Below are positions 1 through 6,362 of a stretch of 9,398 nt of DNA, one piece after another. Under the pieces are notes generated by a model. That model ran no database searches and had not been told where the DNA came from. It saw only the letters and a program-made list of their open reading frames with translations. Position 1 is the first letter of the stretch; every line of letters starts with the position of its first letter. Position numbers and translations under genes: made by a program. This DNA is from an uncultured Mycoplasmatota bacterium (lineage in GTDB: Bacteria; Bacillota_I; Bacilli_A; Mycoplasmatales; Mycoplasmoidaceae): positions 1 through 9,398 of the forward strand of contig CATEWF010000038.1 in NCBI GenBank assembly GCA_949527715.1, written 5' to 3'.

Positions 1-8
1 AAAATAAA

Positions 9-33
9 AAAGGTTAGCATTATGCCAACCTTT
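9..33 (-). terminator. Intrinsic terminator of the tRNA cluster
   Basis: On the minus strand a stem of about 11 bp (arms 23-33 and 9-19, one G-U pair, 3-nt loop) is followed by a T-rich tract (complement of the A-run at 1-10). It lies 17 bases past the 3' end of tRNA-Val and should end the Asn-Glu-Val transcript. Confidence 0.85.
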
Positions 34-50
34 ATTGATTTTATTCTACA

Positions 51-126
51 TGGTGGAGTGTGAGGGGATCGAACCCCCGACCCTATGCTTGTAAGGCATA
101 TGCTCTCCCAGCTGAGCTAACACTCC
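51..126 (-). tRNA. tRNA-Val (anticodon UAC)
   Basis: This is a complete 76-nt cloverleaf including an encoded CCA end. The acceptor pairs GGAGTGT with ACACTCC and the discriminator is A. The anticodon stem is TATGC/GCATA with loop CTTACAA, giving anticodon UAC (valine). The D-loop has the normal GG and the T-loop is the canonical TTCGATC. It is the last tRNA of a minus-strand cluster, two bases downstream of tRNA-Glu, so the three are surely one processed transcript. A U34 valine tRNA can in principle read all four GUN codons, as is usual in mycoplasmas. Confidence 0.95.
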
Positions 127-128
127 AT

Positions 129-205
129 TGGTGACCTGTACGGGATTCAAACCCATGAATGCACGCGTGAAAGGCGTGTGTGTTAAGTCGCTTCACCAAC
201 AGGCC
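129..205 (-). tRNA. tRNA-Glu (anticodon UUC), unusual elbow
   Basis: This is a complete 77-nt cloverleaf with encoded CCA. The acceptor pairs GGCCTGT with ACAGGTC. The anticodon stem is CACGC/GCGTG with loop CTTTCAC, giving UUC (glutamate). Two normally invariant sites differ. The T-loop reads TTTGAAT, so position 56 is U instead of C. The D-loop reads AGCGACTTAA, where related mycoplasma tRNA-Glu has AGCGGTTAA, so G19 appears to be A with one extra base. The two changes together would allow an A19-U56 pair. The other three tRNAs in the window have normal GG and TTC. It sits one base after tRNA-Asn and two before tRNA-Val. The identity is secure; the numbering of the D-loop is my inference. 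Confidence 0.93.
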
Positions 206-206
206 A

Positions 207-281
207 TGGCGGCCACAGTAAGGATCGAACTTACGACCAACCGGTTAACAGCCGGTTGCTCTACCGCTGAGCTATGTGGCC
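207..281 (-). tRNA. tRNA-Asn (anticodon GUU)
   Basis: This is a complete 75-nt cloverleaf with encoded CCA and G as discriminator base. The acceptor pairs GGCCACA with TGTGGCC. The anticodon loop CTGTTAA gives GUU (asparagine). The T-loop TTCGATC and the D-loop GG are canonical. It is the first tRNA of the minus-strand cluster Asn-Glu-Val, with a one-base spacer to tRNA-Glu, so 3' maturation must work from almost no trailer. Confidence 0.95.
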
Positions 282-292
282 AATAGTAGATA

Positions 293-309
293 TTTATAAA
301 TATATCATA
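293..309 (-). promoter_or_regulatory. Candidate promoter of the tRNA cluster
   Basis: Two -10-like hexamers lie upstream of tRNA-Asn on the minus strand: TATGAT (304-309), 22 bases before the mature 5' end, and TATAAA (293-298), 11 bases before it. No convincing -35 is visible, which is common in mycoplasma promoters. In such AT-rich DNA the call is weak and rests mainly on position. Confidence 0.35.
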
Positions 310-334
310 ATTTGTTAATTTTTAAATAAAAATA

Positions 335-360
335 AAAAAAGACAACTTAATGCCTTTTTT
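335..360 (-). terminator. Terminator-like hairpin facing the tRNA cluster
   Basis: On the minus strand, A6-GGCA and TGTC-T6 form a 10-bp stem with one G-U pair and a 6-nt loop, and more T-rich sequence follows. On the plus strand the same stem has an A-C mismatch, so the structure favours minus-strand transcription. No intact minus-strand gene lies just upstream of it (361-772), so it may be the leftover terminator of a decayed gene or may insulate the tRNA promoter. Confidence 0.5.
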
Positions 361-728
361 CAAATCATGATATTTACAAATTAAATGTTTTCCTACAAAT
401 TTTAATAATTTTACAAAGTTTTTAAATGATTATTTAATCTACATCTTGTTAACTTAAATCTTTAAAATCCGTTTTTAAATTTTAAATATTTCAATTAATA
501 AAATTTAAATTACCTAATTTTTTTAATCAATCACAAGTTTCTTTATTAATCAAATTCTAACCTAGAATCATTTTAATAAATCCACAAATAATTAATTATT
601 TTAAAAACTCCTTTCAACTATCAGAATGAATATTCAACATCAATCTGTAATTTTATTAGAACATAAAAATGTGAATTTTTGAAAATATTTTTTGTAAATA
701 ATATATATTATTTAATTACTACCTAATA
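361..728. other. Gene-free AT-rich spacer, possible decayed gene on the minus strand
   Basis: No intact gene, tRNA or recognisable structured RNA is visible here. The minus strand carries a strong Shine-Dalgarno-like AAAGGAG (608-614) with no usable start codon at normal spacing behind it. Further along, all three minus frames are interrupted by TAA or TAG. A short open stretch of about 35 codons on the minus strand, beginning near 428 and running into the hairpin at 335-360, reads plausibly (KNFVKLLKFVGKHL and so on) but has no start. The layout of ribosome site, broken frames and terminator suggests a dead gene, yet base composition alone could produce most of this. Confidence 0.3.
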
Positions 729-734
729 TATAAT
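729..734 (+). promoter_or_regulatory. -10 box of tig
   Basis: A perfect TATAAT lies 38 bases before the tig start codon. Transcription would begin near 741, leaving a leader of about 30 nt that contains the Shine-Dalgarno sequence AAAGGA (759-764). No clear -35 box is seen. Confidence 0.6.
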
Positions 735-772
735 AGTATTTGCTTAAATACATTTTAATAAAGGACAAAAAT

Positions 773-2080
773 ATGAAAATTTTATCAAATAAAATTCAAG
801 GAAATTACACCGAAATTATTGTAGAAGCGGATAAAAAAGCATGAACTAATCAACAAGAAAAAGCTTTTAAAAATCTTGCAAGTAAATTAAATATTCAAGG
901 TTTCAGAAAAGGACACATTCCTTTACAAGTTGCTAAATCTAAAATTACTGAACCAGAAATAATCAATCAAGCAATTAATCCAATGATTGACGAATTATAT
1001 AGAGAAATTAATTCATCAAAAGATTTTGAAAAGAAGAATGTTATTGTTGATGCATTAAATGTTGATGTTAAAAAGGTTGATAAGAATTCATTAGAAGTTT
1101 TATTTAAATTTGAAAACTATCCTACTATTGAAACTCCAGATATTAAATCATTAAAAGTTAAATACAATTTACCTAAAGTAGACTCAAAAGAAGTTGATTC
1201 TGAAATTTCTAGACTTTCAAAAAACGATTGAATGTTAGGTGTAAAAGAATCTGGAATTATCGCTAATGGTGATATGGCAAACATAGATTTTGAAGGTTTT
1301 TTAGATGATAAACCATTTGCTGGCGGAACCGCTAAATCTTTTGATTTAGAAATTGGTTCAGGTTCATTTATTCCTGGATTTGAAGAACAATTAGTTGGTC
1401 TTAAAAAAGGAGATAAAAAAGATATTTTTGTTACTTTTCCAGAAAATTATCACGAAAAATCATTAGCTGGTAAAAAGACAAAATTTGCAATTACTGTTAA
1501 TGAAATTAAAGAAATTACTAAACCTGCTATGGATGCTGAATATATTAAAAAATTCAACTTCCCCAACGTTAACACATTAGACGAATTGAGAAAACACATT
1601 AGTTCGCAAATTCTTGAAATGAAAAAATTACAAGCAAGAGATCAAGTAGTTCCATTAATTTCTCAAGAACTAATTGAAAAAACTAAAGTAAGTTATTTCC
1701 CCGAATCTTTAATTAAAGATGAAAAGAACAGAATAATGACAGATATTCAAAACAAAGCTAGTCAAGCAAAGAAAACTACTGAAGAATATATTCAACAAAA
1801 TTTAGGTTTTAAAGATTTGATCGAATTTAACAAAAATGTCAATGAAACTGCTAATAAAAATTTAACTTTAGTATTATCTATTGAAAAATTAATTGAGATT
1901 TTAAAGATTGAAGTTACTGAAAAAGATCTAAATGATTACTTTGAAAAGGTTGCAAAATACTATGGTGCTCCAGTTGATCAAATTAAAAAACAATTTGCTA
2001 ATAGAAAAGAAGGTTTAAAAGTATTCTTAAGCCAACAAAAATTATTTGATGAAATCATTAAACAAATTTCATCTAAATAA
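773..2080 (+). CDS. tig: Trigger factor (ribosome-associated chaperone and peptidyl-prolyl isomerase)
   Basis: This protein of 435 aa, the usual length of the family, binds the ribosome exit tunnel and holds nascent chains in the cytoplasm. The N-terminal domain (about 1-145) carries the ribosome-docking signature GFRKGHIP at 43-50. An FKBP-type isomerase domain follows at about 164-248 (NGDMANIDFEG, then GSGSFIPGFEEQLVG and a conserved F-x-FPE-like segment). The rest is the helical C-terminal chaperone domain. Two TGA codons read as tryptophan (W24 and W153); with the standard code the gene would look broken. The ATG at 773 follows AAAGGA at 8-nt spacing and adds the docking domain missing from later starts. 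The stop codon lies inside the end of the convergent NifU-like gene. Confidence 0.97.
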
Positions 2081-2318
2081 ATTTAACATCTTTAATATCA
2101 TCTTTAAATTCTGTTAAAAACACTCTTTTTACTCCGTCATCGAAGGTAACAGATACAAAGGCACAACCTTTACATGCTCCTAATATTTTTAGAGTTAATA
2201 TTTTATCTTGATAACTTACAAATTCCATATCACCACCATCAGCATTGATATAAACTCTAAGAGCTTCTACAAGCTCTTTAATTCTTTCAACTACTCTAGT
2301 TTGATTATTATTTGCCAT
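2073..2318 (-). CDS. NifU-like (Nfu-type) iron-sulfur scaffold protein
   Basis: This 81-aa protein corresponds to the C-terminal NifU domain alone. Family members carry a transient iron-sulfur cluster between subunits and hand it to client proteins in the cytosol. The signature is the CxxC pair C49-K-G-C52 in GACKGC, preceded by the DGGD loop (27-30). Typical proteins follow the CxxC with a serine-rich TLKxGIE helix; here it is FVSVTFDDGVK. The ATG has no Shine-Dalgarno sequence, and a TATACT box ends 7 bases before it, so the mRNA is probably leaderless. Its stop (TAG) overlaps the last codons of tig by 8 bases on the opposite strand. The family call is firm; the client is unknown, and no IscS or IscU-type gene is nearby. 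Confidence 0.88.
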   Translation of the reverse strand: MANNNQTRVVERIKELVEALRVYINADGGDMEFVSYQDKILTLKILGACKGCAFVSVTFDDGVKRVFLTEFKDDIKDVKFI

Positions 2319-2325
2319 ATCATTA

Positions 2326-2335
2326 AGTATATAAT
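2326..2335. promoter_or_regulatory. Back-to-back -10 boxes of a bidirectional promoter
   Basis: The 25-bp spacer between the divergent nfu and S1 genes holds TATAAT on the plus strand (2330-2335) and TATACT on the minus strand (2326-2331), overlapping by two bases. Each ends 7-8 bases before its ATG, where transcription normally starts, and neither gene has a Shine-Dalgarno sequence. Both transcripts would be leaderless and could not start from the same template at once. Confidence 0.6.
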
Positions 2336-2343
2336 ATTTTAGT

Positions 2344-2688
2344 ATGGATACATTAGCTCAGTTCTTTAAAAAGAAAAAAACTTATTTATGTAAAGTAGTA
2401 AAAATCAATCCTACTTATGTTATTTTACAAACTGCCGGTATTTCAGGAATTTGTCACATTTCTGAAATTTCAGACTATAAAGTCAATGATATCCATGATT
2501 TTTTTGAAATGAATCAATCTTATCATTTTATGCTTCTAGAATTTGATGAGTCTAGAAGCCTATATAACTTCTCTTATAAAAGAATTAATCCAAAATTGTT
2601 AAAACACCATTCCCGAATAATTCCTTCAGTGGAGGGTTTTAACAATTTGTTTAACAATACAATGAAAAAATTGTACGAAGATAAATAA
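2344..2688 (+). CDS. S1-domain RNA-binding protein (YugI/CvfD-like)
   Basis: This 114-aa protein has one S1 (OB-fold) RNA-binding domain at about residues 11-80, with the recognisable core TYLCKVVKINPTYVILQT and the GICHISEIS segment in which S1 domains carry their conserved HISE turn. A basic tail with two adjacent histidines follows. Small single-S1 proteins of Firmicutes such as YugI/GS13 and CvfD associate with ribosomes or mRNA; the exact role here is inferred from that family. The ATG is the only sensible start. TATAAT ends 8 bases before it and there is no Shine-Dalgarno sequence, so translation is probably leaderless. Only five bases separate the stop from the tRNA-Arg gene, which implies a joint transcript. 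Confidence 0.85.
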   Translation: MDTLAQFFKKKKTYLCKVVKINPTYVILQTAGISGICHISEISDYKVNDIHDFFEMNQSYHFMLLEFDESRSLYNFSYKRINPKLLKHHSRIIPSVEGFNNLFNNTMKKLYEDK

Positions 2689-2693
2689 TCTAT

Positions 2694-2770
2694 GCGCTCT
2701 TAGCTCAACTGGATAGAGCATTTGGCTTCGGACCAAAAGGTTGTAAGTTCGACTCTTATAGAGCGCACCA
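2694..2770 (+). tRNA. tRNA-Arg (anticodon UCG)
   Basis: This is a complete 77-nt cloverleaf with encoded CCA. The acceptor pairs GCGCTCT with AGAGCGC and the discriminator is A. The anticodon stem is TTTGG/CCAAA with loop CTTCGGA, giving UCG (arginine, CGN box) with G37 as expected. The D-loop GG and the T-loop TTCGACT are normal. It begins five bases after the S1 gene stop, with no clear promoter in between, so it is probably cut by RNase P from the S1 transcript. A terminator follows at once. Confidence 0.95.
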
Positions 2771-2781
2771 TAAAAATAAAA

Positions 2782-2808
2782 CCCCTGTTAATTGCAGGGG
2801 ATTTTTTT
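2782..2808. terminator. Bidirectional intrinsic terminator
   Basis: A GC-rich stem, CCCCTG (2782-2787) with CAGGGG (2795-2800) and a 7-nt loop, has ATTTTTTT on its plus side and, read on the minus strand, a T-rich tract from 2771-2781. It ends the S1/tRNA-Arg transcript from the left and the PTS transcript from the right; the PTS stop codon (2807-2809) lies just outside the stem. Confidence 0.88.
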
Positions 2809-5131
2809 ATTTAATAGATAACACTTTTTCTTTAGTAGAGACTTTACCTTGTTTTAAGATTGATACTTTTGATTTACCAAGTGTTTCATTTAAAACAATC
2901 ACTGGAGTAATTGGATTTAATTTATTTTTCTTAATTAAATCTATGTTTGCTTCAACAACTGGTTGACCTATTTTAACATTTGCACCAACTTTAACTAAAT
3001 GGTTAAATGGCTTTTTATTAGCTATTTTGACTGTGTCAATACCAATATGAACTAATACTTGATAACCTTGCTTTGTTTCGATAGCAAATGCATGATTGTC
3101 AATTAATGCAATTTTGCCATCAACTGGTGCAACAAATTTTCCGTTAGAAGGAATGATAGCAAACCCCTTACCCATAATGTCTTGACTAAATGTTTGATCA
3201 TTAACTTTTTTAGTTGACACTACTTGTCCACTAACCGGAGAACAAACAATTAATGATTGTTTTTTAACTTCTTTTGTTGCTTGTTTAGTTTTTGTAGTAG
3301 GAGCGGCAACATCAACAGTAGGTGCTCTACCTGCAATAATGTCTTTCATTTCATTCTTAATACGATCAGCATTTGTACCAAATACCGCATAAACAGATTG
3401 TTTTGAAGGATACATTACACCTTTAGCACCTAAACTCATTAATTCTTGTTTATTAACTTTATTAGGGTCAACTACTTGAACACGTAATTTAGTAATGCAA
3501 GCATCAACATTTTTAATATTATCTTTTCCACCATATGCTTTAATTACTGCATTTGATTGTTGATTAATTTCAGAAGTTTGACCATTACCATTCTTTGCTA
3601 AGAAATCTTTCTTAGTAAATAATTTAATTTCATTTCCTTCTCTTCCAGGAGTTTTAATGTCAAATTTCTTAATTAAGAAATAGAATCCAAAGAAGTATAT
3701 TGGTATTAAAACTAAACCAATACATACAGCAATATAACAATTTGCTTTAGCACCTAATGCATCTGGTAAAGCACCATAAATAATAAAATCAATAAAACCA
3801 CCAGAGAATGTCATACCCATGTGAGCACCAAATAAATTCATCATTCAGAATGACATTGCACAGAAGAACGCATGGAATCCTCAATACAATCAAGGAGCTA
3901 AAAATAAGAATGTAAATTCTAATGGTTCAGTAATACCGGTTAAGAAACTTGTAAGAGCAGCTGAGCCGATGATTGAGAATGCAATCTTACGGTTTTTATC
4001 TTTTGGAGTTACAAGAATCATTGCTAAAGCAGCTGTAGGTAATCCAAACATCATAAATGGATATTTACCTTGCATATATTGACCAGCATTAACTGTTCCA
4101 TCACCTAACATATTGCATAATGTTTTGAACGTTAATGTTTGATCAACACCATCAAGTGTTACATGTTTACCAGCTAGTTGCGATAATAAAATTCAACAAG
4201 ATTGGTCACCATTTACTAATGCTTCACCTGTATATCCTGTTGCTTGTGCAAAAGCAAATCAAGTATTATATGTGTTTCCAGCGTAAATTATGTTAGCTGC
4301 AGTATCTAAATTAATATTTCCACCAACTGATGTATATCATAACGGAGTATAAAAAGCATGGTGCAATCCAAACGGTACTAATGATCTTTCAATAAATCCG
4401 AAAATAAACGAGTTAAATCCATAAGTATATTTACCCATCATACCTAATCCTCAACCCATTCAATATAATCCCATACCAAATGCAGGTCAAATTAAAGAGA
4501 ATAACATTGATAATGGAATCATTCCTAGAAATGTAATAATAGGAATAAATCTTACACCTGAGAAGAATCCTAGAATTTGAGGTAATTGAATGTTTTTAAA
4601 TTTATTGTATAAGAATGCAACACAAAAACCAACTGTTAAACCACCAAACACTGATGTACATAAAGAATCAATACCTAAGTTCTTTGTAAATATCGCTCCG
4701 TATTGAGTTTTGTCTAAAGTTCAATACAAAAATTTATATATTTCTTCACCCGAAGCATTAGTTGATGGAATAATTAATGCACTTTGCAATCCACAAAATA
4801 CAATCCATCCTACAAAGGCCGATAAACCAGATACACCTACATCTCCTGTAAATGTAATTGCAATGGCAATTGCAAACAAAACAGCTAAATTTTCAAAAAC
4901 AATGTATCCTGGTTTTTTAATAATTAAACCAAAAATCTTTCCAAATTCGCTTGTTGCTTGTGAAGCAATAGCATTACCAATACCTAAAAATAAACCAGCA
5001 ATTGGTAACATTGCGATAGGTAACATTAAACCACGAGATAATTTAGCAATAAATTCTCTTACACCACCAGATGAAGATTTTTCTTTTTGTTTAATTGCTT
5101 TGTGTTTGTTTCTTCCTAAATGTAATTTCAT
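2807..5131 (-). CDS. ptsG: PTS sugar transporter EIICBA, glucose/N-acetylglucosamine family
   Basis: This 774-aa membrane enzyme imports a hexose and phosphorylates it using phosphate from HPr. The domain order is IIC, IIB, IIA. IIC (about 20-490) starts with the SRGLMLPIAMLPIAGLFLGI helix and contains the SLVPFGLHHAFY and LTGITEPLEFTFLF segments of glucose-type permeases. IIB (about 515-600) has its phosphorylated cysteine C545 in CITKLR. IIA (about 628-750) has H680 (NHAF) and the active H695 in HIGIDTV, 15 residues apart as in IIA-Glc. Many tryptophans are TGA, which splits the gene under the standard code; no TAA or TAG interrupts it. The ATG at 5131 is the only reasonable start. It has no Shine-Dalgarno sequence, and TATAAC ends 7 bases upstream. 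Glucose is the likeliest substrate, but N-acetylglucosamine cannot be excluded. Confidence 0.93.
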
Positions 5132-5138
5132 AATTGTT

Positions 5139-5144
5139 GTTATA
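5139..5144 (-). promoter_or_regulatory. Candidate -10 box of the PTS gene (leaderless)
   Basis: TATAAC on the minus strand ends 7 bases before the PTS start codon, which lacks a Shine-Dalgarno sequence. A weaker alternative, CATAAT (5161-5166), would leave a leader of about 22 nt, still without a ribosome site. Read-through from the DUF2130 gene 56 bases upstream is also possible, since no terminator separates them. Confidence 0.4.
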
Positions 5145-5187
5145 TTTAAATACTTTATTTATTATGATAGAAATTATGCAAAAGAAC

Positions 5188-6321
5188 TTATTTTTTTGTA
5201 GAATCAGCAATTGCTTTTGCAGTCAATGGGGAGTTTTTTGTTAATCTTTTTACTGATAAATCAGAAACTTTGTCATTAGCTAAACGCAATTGGTTATTCG
5301 ATTTAGTTAAATATTCTTTCACTTTTTCTAGTTCTTTAATTGATTTATCAATTTCCGCTATAGCGGATTCATAGTTTTTTGCAGCTAAAGTGTAATTTCT
5401 GTTAAATCCTTCTTTGAATTCGTTCATTTTTGCCTCAAAATTACTGAAATCACGGTCGGAATTTATTTTTTCAACTAATTGATATTTAAGATTTAAATTA
5501 TTTAATGCCGCATTACGTAAAAGTGAAATAATTGCAATGAAAAATTGTGGACGAACTACAAACATTTTTTCATATTTGTGACTTACATCAACAATTCCTT
5601 TATTAAATAAAGTACTTTCTGGTTCAAGTGTTGTAACAAGAATAGCATATTCGCAATTCTTTTTCTTTCTATCTTTGTCTAATTTTTCATAAAAATCAGC
5701 ATTTTTGTGTTTGCTTACTGTCAGATCGCTTTCATTTTTCATTTCAAACATAATTGAAATGAACTCTACTCCATTTCTCTTTTCTCTAAAGATAAAATCA
5801 CCTTTAGTATTTTCTACAACTTGATTATCTTTGTCAAATTCTGCTTCAGGAAATGCCGTAGATCTTATTGCATCAAATTCGTTTTTGCAATATTGTTCTA
5901 GATCCTCACCAATCATCTTAGTAGATCTAGCCTTAAAGTTCTTGTAATGTTCAATTTCTTCGTCTTTTAGTTTTAGTTGTTCTCTAGTTACAAATTCTTT
6001 ATTTTTAATATCTGACTGTAATTGATAAATTTGCTCTTTTAAATTAGAAATTTGTTTATTTTGAGAATTCTTTTCTTGTTCTTTTGCAAGTTTTATTTCA
6101 GAATCTTTTTGAGCAGTCAAAGATCTTATTTGAGTTTTTAATTCATTAATTTCATCTTTATACTTTCTTTCTACAGTTAGCTCAGAAAGTCTTTTTTCTT
6201 TTTTGATTTGCTCTTCGATATCATTTTTATATGCTTCTACTGAAATTAATTCACCCTTCGATGGATTAACAGTAAATTCATGTCCACATTTTGGACATTT
6301 AACTTTTAATATATCAGCCAT
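5188..6321 (-). CDS. DUF2130 coiled-coil protein with zinc motif and PD-(D/E)XK-like core
   Basis: This 377-aa cytoplasmic protein matches the DUF2130 family, whose function is not established. An N-terminal zinc-type motif CPKCGHEF (C9, C12) is followed by a long charged coiled coil (about 35-130). The globular core (about 135-270) holds an acidic helix (EDLEQYCKNEFD), then KGDFIF (D175) and ISIMFEMKN with E193 and K195, a D...ExK layout like the PD-(D/E)XK nucleases. A second helical, probably coiled segment runs from about 310 to 355. I start it at the ATG at 6321 because AAGGGAGAT lies 5 bases upstream; an ATG six codons earlier would put that ribosome site inside the coding region. It sits between the HPr/membrane-protein pair and the PTS transporter. 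Nuclease activity is inferred from the motif only. Confidence 0.85.
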   Translation of the reverse strand: MADILKVKCPKCGHEFTVNPSKGELISVEAYKNDIEEQIKKEKRLSELTVERKYKDEINELKTQIRSLTAQKDSEIKLAKEQEKNSQNKQISNLKEQIYQLQSDIKNKEFVTREQLKLKDEEIEHYKNFKARSTKMIGEDLEQYCKNEFDAIRSTAFPEAEFDKDNQVVENTKGDFIFREKRNGVEFISIMFEMKNESDLTVSKHKNADFYEKLDKDRKKKNCEYAILVTTLEPESTLFNKGIVDVSHKYEKMFVVRPQFFIAIISLLRNAALNNLNLKYQLVEKINSDRDFSNFEAKMNEFKEGFNRNYTLAAKNYESAIAEIDKSIKELEKVKEYLTKSNNQLRLANDKVSDLSVKRLTKNSPLTAKAIADSTKK

Positions 6322-6324
6322 TTT

Positions 6325-6333
6325 ATCTCCCTT
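6325..6333 (-). promoter_or_regulatory. Strong Shine-Dalgarno sequence fixing the DUF2130 start
   Basis: AAGGGAGAT on the minus strand is the best ribosome-binding site in the window. Its spacing of about 5 bases selects the ATG at 6321 over the in-frame ATG at 6339. Confidence 0.75.
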
Positions 6334-6355
6334 AAACATTAAGAATTAATGTTTA
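6333..6355. repeat. Perfect inverted repeat at the DUF2130 promoter
   Basis: Arms TAAACATTAA (6333-6342) and TTAATGTTTA (6346-6355) flank GAA with no mismatch. The repeat touches the -10 box (6355-6360), spans the expected transcription start near 6348, and abuts the Shine-Dalgarno sequence. It could be an operator or an RNA hairpin in transcripts reading through from HPr. Arms of this size arise by chance in such AT-rich DNA, so position is the main argument. Confidence 0.4.
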
Positions 6356-6360
6356 TTATA
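6355..6360 (-). promoter_or_regulatory. -10 box of the DUF2130 gene
   Basis: A perfect TATAAT on the minus strand lies just beyond the stop codon of the upstream small membrane-protein gene (6363-6365). Transcription would start near 6348, giving a leader of about 27 nt with a strong ribosome site. No clear -35 is visible. Confidence 0.55.
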
Positions 6361-6362
6361 TG

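Noticed and set aside
626..697. Plus-strand 23-codon ORF starting MNIQHQSV before tig
   Set aside because: It has no ribosome site or promoter at the right place and is too short to separate from chance in AT-rich sequence.
282..772. Structured RNA, origin or riboswitch in the long spacer
   Set aside because: Apart from one terminator-like hairpin I saw no GC-rich helices, DnaA-box cluster or known RNA signature.
4710..5201. Plus-strand 163-aa ORF opposite the start of the PTS gene
   Set aside because: It is the reverse of the clearly coding EIIC N-terminus, lacks a ribosome site and resembles no protein.
6322..6339. Longer DUF2130 start at 6339
   Set aside because: It would place the strong AAGGGAGAT ribosome site inside the coding sequence; the ATG at 6321 has ideal spacing.
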